Below are positions 1-5,446 of a DNA stretch of 5,446 nt, piece by piece. The notes beneath the pieces were generated by a model. That model worked only from the letters and a program-made list of their open reading frames with translations. It made no database searches and was not told the DNA's origin. The DNA comes from Burkholderiaceae bacterium (lineage in GTDB: Bacteria > Pseudomonadota > Gammaproteobacteria > Burkholderiales > Burkholderiaceae). Numbering within the stretch: the first letter of the stretch is position 1; each line of letters opens with the position of its first letter. Position numbers and translations under genes: made by a program. The stretch is from contig JANWUU010000252.1 of the NCBI GenBank assembly GCA_025057735.1, forward strand, positions 1 through 5,446, read 5' to 3'.

Positions 1-1314
1 GCTGCCGGTCAACAGCAGGCCGGTGCCGATCCCGAAGGTCGCCCTCATCCAGGCATCGAGCCGGTTGTCGAACGCCGCCAGCGGCAGCAGGATGCCCACT
101 GCGATCACCGCACCCGGCACGGCATATCCAAGGCTCATCGCACGCGCCGCCGCTTTCGCCAGCGCGGTGGCGCGGGCACTGGGCGCCAGTCGCGCCGCAT
201 AGGCGATTGCGAGTACCAGCGCCAACGTCGCCGCCGCGGCCGCGGCCGCAAGCGTCAGGCTGTTGCCCGCCCAGGCGAGATAGCGCTCCAAGGACAGCGT
301 CGCCAGCGCCGGCCGCGCCAGCGCCAGGAGAATCGCCAGCGGCGCGACGAAGCCGAGTGCGATCGGCACGCAGCAACCGAAAACCGCGAGCCACGCCCGC
401 CAGCCGCGCAGCGGCGTCCGCAGCGCCGGTCGCGCGGTGTTGGGCGCCGCATGGAAGCGGGCGCGGCCGCGCGCGCGCTCCTCCAGCGTCATCACCGCGA
501 TCACCACCAGCAGCAGCACGGCCGAAAGCTGGCTTGCCGCCAGTCGGTCACCCAGCGAAAGCCAGGCGCGGTAAATGGAAGTCGTAAACGTGTAGAGGCC
601 GAAGTACGAGGCGGCGCCGTAATCGGCAATCGTCTCCATCAGCGCCAGCAGCGCGCCGGCTGCCACCGCCGGCCGCGCCAGCGGCAGGTTCACCCGCATC
701 CAGGTCGCCCAGGCAGACAGCCCGAGCGAGCGGGCCGCATCGACCATCGATGCGGTGCGCGCCAGAAAGGCCGTGCGCGCCAGCAGATACACGTACGGAT
801 AGAGCACGAGCACGAACACGAAGGCCGCGCCGGGCAGCGAGCGGATCTCCGGAAACCAGTAGTCGCCGCGTTGCCAGCCGAAGGCGGCGCGCAGCGCGCT
901 CTGCAGCGGCCCTGCGTACTGCAAGAAGTCCGTGTAGGCATAGGCGACGATGTACGCGGGCATCGCCAGCGGCAACAGCAGCGCCCACTCGAAGAAGCGC
1001 CGCCCCGGAAACTCCAGCGCCGCCACCAGCCACGCGGAGGTCGCCCCGAGCAACGCCACGCCGGCGGTCACCAGCGCCGCCAGCGCAAAGGTCTCCAGCG
1101 CCGCGCGCGGGATGACCGTGCGCGACAGATGCGCGAGCGTGGCCCAGGAATCGCCCGGCTGCAGGAAACTGGCGAAGACGCTGACCACCGGCACGGCGAC
1201 CGCCGCAACACACACGGCGGTCAGCAGCGCGGCCAGGGCGCCGCCGGCCCGCGCGCGCGCCGCATGCGGCGCGGCAGCGCCCGCAGTGACGGCAGAGGAG
1301 GACGGCGGCGTCAT
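1..1314 (-). CDS. fbpB: Ferric-iron ABC transporter permease, FbpB/AfuB type (C-terminus off the left edge)
   Basis: Inner-membrane channel subunit of an Fe(III) importer, passing iron from a periplasmic binding protein to the cytoplasm with energy from the ATPase encoded divergently. Seen: the frame reads open for 438 codons from the ATG at 1314 to base 1. After a hydrophilic Ala/Arg-rich tail come hydrophobic segments near residues 25-50, 75-100, 108-128, 161-185, 214-235, 260-277, 305-332, 352-374 and 398-414. Residues 192-214 (DAARSLGL...NLPLARP) match the EAA loop that contacts the ATPase. The stretch at 227-250 (ETIADYGAASYFG, then TFTTSIYRAW) is typical of FbpB-family permeases. These proteins carry two fused permease domains and usually run 500-560 residues; here the second domain is cut within its later half. 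The ATG is the first possible start after an in-frame TAG in the leader. A poly-Ala run (residues 356-362) comes from a GCGGCC repeat. A thiamine or other metal substrate is less likely but not excluded. Confidence 0.9.
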   Translation of the reverse strand, partial: MTPPSSSAVTAGAAAPHAARARAGGALAALLTAVCVAAVAVPVVSVFASFLQPGDSWATLAHLSRTVIPRAALETFALAALVTAGVALLGATSAWLVAALEFPGRRFFEWALLLPLAMPAYIVAYAYTDFLQYAGPLQSALRAAFGWQRGDYWFPEIRSLPGAAFVFVLVLYPYVYLLARTAFLARTASMVDAARSLGLSAWATWMRVNLPLARPAVAAGALLALMETIADYGAASYFGLYTFTTSIYRAWLSLGDRLAASQLSAVLLLVVIAVMTLEERARGRARFHAAPNTARPALRTPLRGWRAWLAVFGCCVPIALGFVAPLAILLALARPALATLSLERYLAWAGNSLTLAAAAAAATLALVLAIAYAARLAPSARATALAKAAARAMSLGYAVPGAVIAVGILLPLAAFDNRLDAWMRATFGIGTGLLLTGS

Positions 1315-1328
1315 GGCGTTCGATGAGA

Positions 1329-1334
1329 ACTATA
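1329..1334 (-). promoter_or_regulatory. Possible -10 element of the fbpB promoter
   Basis: Read on the minus strand this is TATAGT, one mismatch from TATAAT, lying back to back with the plus-strand -10. It would start transcription near 1322 and leave only about 8 bases before the permease ATG at 1314. The -35 at 17-base spacing (1352-1357, TCGAGG) is poor. The call is tentative; a promoter inside the start of the ATPase gene is the alternative. Confidence 0.35.
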
Positions 1335-1336
1335 AT
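1331..1336 (+). promoter_or_regulatory. -10 element of the fbpC promoter
   Basis: Perfect TATAAT inside the predicted Fur box, placing transcription start near 1343 and giving a leader of about 17 bases before the ATG at 1360. At a 17-base spacing the -35 hexamer would be GCGTCA (1308-1313), only 3 of 6 matches to TTGACA, so the promoter may be intrinsically modest or rely on the strong -10. It sits in an AT-rich island in otherwise very GC-rich DNA, which strengthens the call. Confidence 0.6.
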
Positions 1337-1359
1337 CATTCGCACCCGAGACCTCGACG

Positions 1360-2436
1360 ATGGCGGCACCGATCCTCGGCATCGACGCGCTGCGCGTCGC
1401 CTACGCTGGCGGCGAGGCCGATGTGCTGAGCGACCTGTCGCTGTCGCTGGCCGACGGCGAGATCGGCTGCATCGTCGGCTCCTCCGGCTGCGGCAAGACC
1501 ACGCTACTGCGCGCCATCGCCGGTTTTCTGCCGGTGCAGTCGGGCACGATCCGCATCGCTGGCACGGTCGTCTCGCGGCCCGGCGAGATCGTGCCGCCGG
1601 AACGGCGCGGCGTCGGCCTGGTGTTCCAGGACTATGCCTTGTTTCCGCACCTGCGGGTGATCGACAACGTCGCGTTCGGGCTGCGCCGCCTGGATGCGGC
1701 GCAGCGTGCCCGGCGCGCGCGCGAGATGCTGGCGTTAGTCGGCCTGTCCGCCTTTGCGCAGCGCTATCCGCACGAGCTCTCCGGCGGCCAGCAGCAACGC
1801 GTGGCGCTGGCGCGCGCGCTGGCGCCGGCGCCAAAGCTGCTGCTGATGGACGAGCCCTTCTCGAACCTCGACGTCGAGCTGCGCGCGCGTCTGAGCGCCG
1901 AGGTGCGGCAGATTCTGAAAGACAGCGGCACCAGCGCCCTGTTCGTCACGCACGACCAGCAGGAGGCGTTCGCGATCGCCGATCGCGTCGGCGTGATGCA
2001 CGGCGGCCGCCTGGAGCAATGGGACCGCCCCTACGAGCTTTACCACCGACCCGCCACGCGCTATGTGGCCGACTTCATCGGCCAAGGGGTCTTTCTGCCC
2101 GGTCGCGTGCTCGATCGTGAGCGACTGCAGATCGAGCTGGGCGAGCTGCGCGGCGACGTGCCGCTCGTCTGCGAGAGCGGCTGCGACGTCTGCGGCAAAG
2201 GTTGCCACGTCGATGTGCTGCTGCGTCCCGACGACGTCGTGCACGACGATACGAGCCCGCTCACCGCAGAGGTCGTGCGCAAGGTCTTCCGCGGCGGCGA
2301 CTTCGTCTACACGCTGAGGCTGGCGAGCGGCCGCGAGGTCCTGGCGCTGGTTCCCAGCCATCACGATCACGCCATCGGCGAACGAATCGGCATCCGTCTC
2401 GACGCCGATCACGTGGTGACGTTCCGCGATCATTAA
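1360..2436 (+). CDS. fbpC: Ferric-iron ABC transporter ATP-binding protein, FbpC type
   Basis: Cytoplasmic ATPase that powers the Fe(III) importer whose permease is encoded divergently. It is complete at 358 residues, a normal length for FbpC. Seen: Walker A GSSGCGKTT at 40-48, Q-loop Gln90, ABC signature LSGGQQQR at 140-147, Walker B LLLMDE at 160-165, D-loop SNLD at 168-171 and switch His198 in VTHDQQEA. The ATPase domain ends near residue 240, followed by a C-terminal TOBE-like regulatory part (about 245-358) with VDVLLRPDDVVHDD at 284-297, as in iron-type ATPases. Odd: residues 271-282 hold four cysteines spaced C-x3-C-x2-C-x3-C just before that motif. The ATG at 1360 lies about 17 bases after the predicted transcription start; only a weak GAG (1348-1350) could serve as ribosome site. 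Polyamine or sulfate ATPases share the core motifs, but the iron-type permease next door and the Fur box favour iron. Confidence 0.93.
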   Translation: MAAPILGIDALRVAYAGGEADVLSDLSLSLADGEIGCIVGSSGCGKTTLLRAIAGFLPVQSGTIRIAGTVVSRPGEIVPPERRGVGLVFQDYALFPHLRVIDNVAFGLRRLDAAQRARRAREMLALVGLSAFAQRYPHELSGGQQQRVALARALAPAPKLLLMDEPFSNLDVELRARLSAEVRQILKDSGTSALFVTHDQQEAFAIADRVGVMHGGRLEQWDRPYELYHRPATRYVADFIGQGVFLPGRVLDRERLQIELGELRGDVPLVCESGCDVCGKGCHVDVLLRPDDVVHDDTSPLTAEVVRKVFRGGDFVYTLRLASGREVLALVPSHHDHAIGERIGIRLDADHVVTFRDH

Positions 2437-2462
2437 GTGCGGGAGCGTCCCCATGGGCCTCC

Positions 2463-2468
2463 TATAAT
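2463..2468 (+). promoter_or_regulatory. -10 element of the tRNA-Ser promoter
   Basis: Perfect TATAAT ending 10 bases before the first base of the tRNA. The stretch between (CGCCGCACCC) is very GC-rich, as in promoters of stable RNAs under stringent control. No good -35 is visible at the expected distance, around 2440-2445. The 42 bases between the ATPase stop codon and the tRNA hold nothing else beyond the short palindrome CCCATGGG at 2450-2457, and no T-rich terminator for the ATPase gene. Confidence 0.6.
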
Positions 2469-2478
2469 CGCCGCACCC

Positions 2479-2569
2479 GGAGAGATGGCCGAGCGGTCTA
2501 AGGCGCACGCCTGGAGAGCGTGTATAGGTGAATAACCTATCGTGGGTTCGAATCCCACTCTCTCCGCCA
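2479..2569 (+). tRNA. serV-like tRNA-Ser(GGA): tRNA-Ser(GGA)
   Basis: Reads the serine codons UCC and UCU. Seen: the acceptor stem GGAGAGA (2479-2485) pairs with TCTCTCC (2559-2565), followed by discriminator G2566 and a chromosomally encoded CCA (2567-2569). The anticodon stem CACGC (2506-2510) pairs with GCGTG (2518-2522), leaving the loop CTGGAGA with anticodon GGA at 2513-2515. The long variable arm ATAGG-TGAATAA-CCTAT is the class II hallmark of serine tRNAs. The T-arm carries GTGGG-TTCGAAT-CCCAC. All arms are intact, so the gene looks functional. No T-run terminator follows; the glycerate kinase ATG is 38 bases downstream. Confidence 0.97.
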
Positions 2570-2607
2570 GCCGTCGGGCCGAGCCACACGCCGCGGGCGC
2601 ATTCCTC

Positions 2608-3876
2608 ATGCAAACACCGAAGGATCCGCGCGCATTGTTGCGCGCGATGTTCGATGCCGCCGTCGCCGCCGCACAGCCGGCGCTCGTCGTGCCCAAATAT
2701 CTGCCGCCGCCGCGCGGGCGGCTGGTGGTGCTCGGCGCCGGCAAGGCGTCGGCGGCGATGGCGCGCGCGGTCGAGGACAACTGGCCGGGCCCGCTGCAGG
2801 GTTTCGTGGTCACGCGCTACGGCTATGCGGTGCCGTGCCGGCGCATCGAGATCGTCGAGGCCGCGCACCCGGTGCCCGACGAAGCCGGCGAGCGCGCCGC
2901 GCGGCGGCTGCTCGAGATCGCGCAGGGGCTGACGGCCGAGGACACCGCGCTGTGTCTGATCTCCGGCGGCGGTTCCGCGCTCGCCGCCCTGCCGTTGCCG
3001 GGATTGACGCTCGCGGACAAACAGGCGGTCAACCGTGCGCTGCTCGCCTCGGGGGCAACGATCTCGGAAATGAACTGCGTACGCCGGCACCTGTCGGCGA
3101 TCAAGGGCGGTCGGCTCGCCGCCGCGTGCCATCCCGCCAAGGTGGTGACGCTGGCGATGTCCGACGTGCCCGGCGACGATCCGATCGACATCGCCTCCGG
3201 CCCGACCGTTCCCGATCCCACCACCTGCGCCGACGCGCTGCAAATCGTGCGTCGTTACGCGGTGCCGCTTGCCCCGCACGTGCGCGAGGTGCTGGAAAGC
3301 GGCCGCGGTGAAAGCGTCAAACCCGGCGACGCACGCCTGGCAAACATCGAAACGCACATCGTGGCCACGCCGCAGGCGGCGCTGGAGGCGGCCGCCCGCG
3401 TCGCGCAGGATGCCGGCATTGCGGCCTACATCCTCGGCGACCGCATCGAGGGCGAGGCGCGCGAGGTCGGCCGGGCGCTCGCCGGCATCGCGCTGCAGGT
3501 GGCGCGCCGCGGCCAGCCGTTCGCGCCGCCGTGCGTGCTGCTGTCCGGCGGCGAAACCACGGTGACCGTGCGCGGCCACGGGCGCGGCGGGCGCAACGTC
3601 GAGTTCCTGCTGTCGCTGGCGATCGCGCTCGGCGGCGCGCCGAACGTGTATGCGCTCGCGGCCGACACGGATGGCGTCGACGGCGCGGAGGAGATCGCCG
3701 GCGCCTTCGCCACGCCGGATACGCTGTCGCGCGGGCTTGCTCTCGGCATCCGCCCCGTCGACGCGCTCGCGAACAACGATGGACATGGCTTCTTCGGTGC
3801 GCTGGGCGATTCGCTGGTCACCGGACCGACGCTGACCAACGTCAACGATTTCCGCGCGATTCTGATCGCCGGCTGA
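2608..3876 (+). CDS. ttuD: Glycerate 2-kinase, MOFRL family (TtuD/GckA)
   Basis: Cytoplasmic kinase that phosphorylates D-glycerate to 2-phosphoglycerate with ATP, feeding tartrate, glyoxylate or serine-cycle carbon into lower glycolysis. Many genomes label this family 'hydroxypyruvate reductase', an older name for TtuD. It is complete at 422 residues, normal for the family. Seen: an N-terminal DUF4147-type domain (about 1-240) with GAGKASAAMA at 43-52, SGGGSALAALP at 119-129, NCVRRHLSAIKGGRLA at 156-171 and SDVPGDDP...SGPTVPD at 185-203. The C-terminal MOFRL domain (about 305-415) has LSGGETTVTV at 312-321, GRGGRNVEF at 325-333 and AADTDGVDG at 351-359. Lys46 and Arg329 are likely equivalents of catalytic residues described in thermophile homologues. 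The frame is open upstream to 2542, but that part lies inside the tRNA, so the ATG at 2608 is chosen. No clear ribosome site precedes it. It may be cotranscribed with the tRNA. Confidence 0.93.
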   Translation: MQTPKDPRALLRAMFDAAVAAAQPALVVPKYLPPPRGRLVVLGAGKASAAMARAVEDNWPGPLQGFVVTRYGYAVPCRRIEIVEAAHPVPDEAGERAARRLLEIAQGLTAEDTALCLISGGGSALAALPLPGLTLADKQAVNRALLASGATISEMNCVRRHLSAIKGGRLAAACHPAKVVTLAMSDVPGDDPIDIASGPTVPDPTTCADALQIVRRYAVPLAPHVREVLESGRGESVKPGDARLANIETHIVATPQAALEAAARVAQDAGIAAYILGDRIEGEAREVGRALAGIALQVARRGQPFAPPCVLLSGGETTVTVRGHGRGGRNVEFLLSLAIALGGAPNVYALAADTDGVDGAEEIAGAFATPDTLSRGLALGIRPVDALANNDGHGFFGALGDSLVTGPTLTNVNDFRAILIAG

Positions 3877-3895
3877 GCGGCGCCTTGGGTGTATG

Positions 3896-3932
3896 AAAAG
3901 AAACGGGCCCCGCAGGGCCCGTTTCTGTGTCT
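3896..3932. terminator. Shared (bidirectional) intrinsic terminator between convergent genes
   Basis: A perfect 12-bp stem (3899-3910 with 3915-3926) around a CGCA tetraloop contains GGGCCC on both arms. Read on the minus strand it is followed by TTTT, which would end the symporter transcript that stops at 3947. Read on the plus strand it is followed by a weaker pyrimidine-rich tail (TTTCTGTGTCTT) and would end the glycerate kinase transcript. It sits in the 70 bases between the two stop codons, and nothing else is seen there. Confidence 0.88.
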
Positions 3933-3946
3933 TCAGCGCGTCGGCG

Positions 3947-5446
3947 TCAGGTCGCCAGCGTGCTGAATTTCTCGCCTTTCAGGTTCGGGTAGCGCACGTG
4001 CTCGACGAAGTCCTGCGTGCGCTGATCGGGCGCCGGCGTGAGCAGCGACACGACGACCATCAGCACCAGCGCGACCGGCAGGCCGAAGATGCCCGCGGAG
4101 ATCGGCGAGATGCCGAACCACATGTAGTCGGACACCGGGCCGGTGACGCCGAAGACGCCGCGCAGCCACGGCTGGGTGGTGATCATGTAGTACCAGGTCA
4201 CCACCGTGCCGCCGATCATCGCCGCGATCGCGCCCCACTTGGTTGCCCGCTTCCAGAACACGCCTGCCACCAGCGGGACAAAGAAGCCCGCCGCCGCCAG
4301 CGAGAACGCGGCCGACACCAGGAACAGGATGTCGGCCGGCGCCTGCTGCGCCGTCCAGGCCGCCAGCACCGCCACGATCAGCAGCAGGATCTTGGAGATC
4401 GTCACCCGCTTCTGCGTCGAGGCGTTGGGGTTGATCATCTTGTAGTACAGATCGTGCGACAGCGCGTTGGCGATCGTCAGCAGCAATCCGTCGGCGGTGG
4501 ACAGCGCCGCCGCCAGACCGCCGGCGGCCACCAGACCCGAGATCACGTACGGCAGGCCGGCGATCTCCGGCGTGGCGAGCACGATGATGTCTTGGCCGAG
4601 CGTGATCTCGGCCAGCTGCACGATGCCGTCCTTGTTGACGTCGGTGATCGTCAGCAGGCGCGGATCCACCTTGGACCAGCCGGCCACCCACGCGGGCAGT
4701 TCGGAGAACTTGCTGCCGACGACGAAGCCGTAGACCTCGTACTTGACCAGCACCGCCAGCGCCGGCGCGCTGAAGTACAGCAGGAAGATGAAAAACAGCG
4801 ACCAGAACACCGACTTGCGCGCCTCCGTCACCGAGGGCGTCGTGTAGTAGCGCATCAGAATGTGCGGCAGCGCCGCGGTGCCCACCATCAGGCAGAACAC
4901 CAGGGTCAGGAAGTTCAGCCGCTTGGTGTTGCGCTCCTGCTCGTTCTTCACCGGATCCGGGTTCAGGCTCGGGAACGGTGTCGCGTGCGGCATCGGCGGA
5001 TTGGCGCGTCCGGCCGCCCCGGTGGCCTGCGTGGTCCATGCCTTGCGGGCGTCATCCGGCGACTTCGGATAGGTGTCCAAGGCCTTCTGCGCGGCGTTGA
5101 TCTCCGCAACCGGCGCGTTGGCCGCCTTCAACTCGTCGAGCTTGCGCGCCAGATCGGCTCGCCCCTGCTCCCAGGAGGCTGGCAGGTCGGCCACCTGTTT
5201 GCGTAGGTTGGCGGCCCGCTCGGCGAAGATCTTGCGCACCTCCTGCTCTTTCGGGTCGTTGGTGAGCTTCTGCTCGAGCGCGGTCACCTTCTGCAGCACG
5301 TTGCCATAGACGAGCTGCGGGATCGGGAAGCCGGCGTGCTTCATGCCGAGCCAGGCCACCGGGATCAGGTAGGCGATGATCAGGATGATGTACTGCGCCA
5401 CCTGCGTCCAGGTCACGGCCCGCATGCCGCCCAGGAACGAGCACAC
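3947..5446 (-). CDS. Sodium/solute symporter large subunit, VC_2705-like (N-terminus off the right edge)
   Basis: Inner-membrane transporter of the SSS family (relatives: acetate permease ActP, proline permease PutP), expected to couple Na+ entry to solute uptake, probably a small organic acid; the substrate cannot be read from sequence. 499 residues are visible, numbered from the edge; the opening Val codon is internal. Seen: GGMRAVTWTQVAQYIILI at 6-23 (family motif), VGTAALPHILMRYYTTPS at 188-205 as in ActP, and LSTADGLLLTIANALSHDLYY at 315-335. Ser316-Thr317 probably match the PutP Na+-site pair Ser340-Thr341. Further helices lie near 350-367, 372-396, 404-422 and 446-470, then a soluble C-tail. 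Odd: a hydrophilic, heptad-rich insert at about 48-175, and an EF-hand-like loop DVNKDGIVQLAE at 269-280. VC_2705-type proteins often have a small DUF4212 partner encoded upstream; that would lie outside this window. Confidence 0.9.
   Translation of the reverse strand: MCSFLGGMRAVTWTQVAQYIILIIAYLIPVAWLGMKHAGFPIPQLVYGNVLQKVTALEQKLTNDPKEQEVRKIFAERAANLRKQVADLPASWEQGRADLARKLDELKAANAPVAEINAAQKALDTYPKSPDDARKAWTTQATGAAGRANPPMPHATPFPSLNPDPVKNEQERNTKRLNFLTLVFCLMVGTAALPHILMRYYTTPSVTEARKSVFWSLFFIFLLYFSAPALAVLVKYEVYGFVVGSKFSELPAWVAGWSKVDPRLLTITDVNKDGIVQLAEITLGQDIIVLATPEIAGLPYVISGLVAAGGLAAALSTADGLLLTIANALSHDLYYKMINPNASTQKRVTISKILLLIVAVLAAWTAQQAPADILFLVSAAFSLAAAGFFVPLVAGVFWKRATKWGAIAAMIGGTVVTWYYMITTQPWLRGVFGVTGPVSDYMWFGISPISAGIFGLPVALVLMVVVSLLTPAPDQRTQDFVEHVRYPNLKGEKFSTLAT

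Larger units (their letters stand above)
1325..1343. promoter_or_regulatory. Predicted Fur box in the fbpB-fbpC divergent region
   Basis: GAGAACTATAATCATTCGC matches the 19-base Fur consensus GATAATGATAATCATTATC at 14 of 19 positions, with the core ATAATCATT intact. It lies in the only 45 bases separating two divergently read iron-transport genes and overlaps the -10 elements on both strands. Bound Fur-Fe(II) would therefore be expected to block both genes when iron is plentiful. The match and location are seen; the binding is inferred. Confidence 0.7.

Noticed and set aside
230..252. A run of GCGGCC-type repeats.
   Set aside because: It lies within the permease frame, where it encodes a poly-Ala membrane stretch; simple codon-level low complexity explains it.
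451..1326. A 291-codon plus-strand frame, with further frames nearby on both strands.
   Set aside because: It lies over the permease frame, which has membrane segments and family motifs throughout. The antisense product is Arg/Gln/Gly-rich with no recognisable domain.
548..1834. A 428-codon minus-strand frame crossing the divergent promoter.
   Set aside because: It is one frame off the permease and antisense to the ATPase; it has no domain and would cross the Fur-box region.
1970..1988. The octamer GCGATCGC and nearby GATCGCG, resembling a cyanobacterial HIP1 site.
   Set aside because: It is within the ATPase coding sequence, is not repeated as HIP1 would be, and the genes are proteobacterial in type.
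2437..2476. A 6-bp inverted repeat, GTGCGG/CCGCAC, flanking the tRNA promoter, plus the palindrome CCCATGGG.
   Set aside because: It is short, widely spaced (28 bases) and expected by chance in GC-rich DNA; there is no T-tract to make it a terminator.
2479..2569. The tRNA-Ser gene as an integration (attachment) site.
   Set aside because: No integrase, no repeated copy of the tRNA 3' end and no shift in base composition is seen; both flanks look like core genome.
2542..2607. A longer glycerate kinase start at GTG 2542.
   Set aside because: The extra 22 codons encode the 3' part of the tRNA and its spacer. Family proteins begin close to the ATG at 2608.
2433..2813. A 126-codon minus-strand frame containing AERVGFEPTIGYSPIHALQA.
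   Set aside because: This is the other classic false protein produced by translating the complement of a tRNA-Ser gene; it also overlaps the glycerate kinase start.
1735..3786. A 683-codon open frame on the minus strand spanning parts of the ATPase, the tRNA and the glycerate kinase.
   Set aside because: It is antisense to two genes with clear catalytic motifs and runs through a tRNA. Its Arg/Ala/Gly/His-rich composition is typical of shadow frames in GC-rich DNA. The part opposite the tRNA (SGIRTHDRLFTYTRSP) is a well-known spurious translation of tRNA-Ser antisense.
3893..5206. A 437-codon plus-strand frame starting at the terminator hairpin.
   Set aside because: It is antisense to the symporter, extremely rich in Arg, His and Gln, begins at the terminator and shows no domain.

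Overview
The window comes from a GC-rich (by eye about two-thirds G+C) Gram-negative bacterial chromosome, most likely a betaproteobacterium or a close gammaproteobacterium. This placement rests on codon use, the FbpBC-type iron transporter, the MOFRL-type glycerate kinase and a VC_2705-type sodium/solute symporter. It is an inference and was not tested by any search. No mobile element, CRISPR array or phage gene was seen.

Layout, left to right. (1) Positions 1-1314, minus strand: inner-membrane permease of a ferric-iron ABC transporter (FbpB type), with its C-terminus cut off by the left edge. (2) Positions 1315-1359: a 45-base divergent intergenic region with a 14/19 match to the Fur box, overlapping a perfect TATAAT and a TATAGT on the opposite strand. 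(3) Positions 1360-2436, plus: the matching ATPase (FbpC type), complete, with an unusual four-cysteine cluster in its C-terminal regulatory part. (4) Positions 2479-2569, plus: tRNA-Ser(GGA) with an encoded CCA end and its own TATAAT. (5) Positions 2608-3876, plus: glycerate 2-kinase (TtuD/GckA, MOFRL family), complete. (6) Positions 3896-3932: a strong 12-bp hairpin serving as a shared terminator for two convergent genes. (7) Positions 3947-5446, minus: sodium/solute symporter large subunit, with its N-terminus cut off by the right edge. It carries a long hydrophilic coiled-coil-like insert and an EF-hand-like loop.

How it works together. The permease and ATPase should form one Fe(III) importer, fed by a periplasmic iron-binding protein that is not in the window. 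Both are probably shut off by Fur-Fe(II) at the single shared site. The tRNA and the glycerate kinase are close and co-oriented with no visible terminator between them, so they may share a transcript. The symporter is a separate unit that ends at the shared terminator.

I found no wholly new system. The points most worth a second look are the cysteine cluster in the ATPase, the EF-hand-like loop and long insert in the symporter (both predicted on the periplasmic face), and the compact Fur-controlled divergent promoter.
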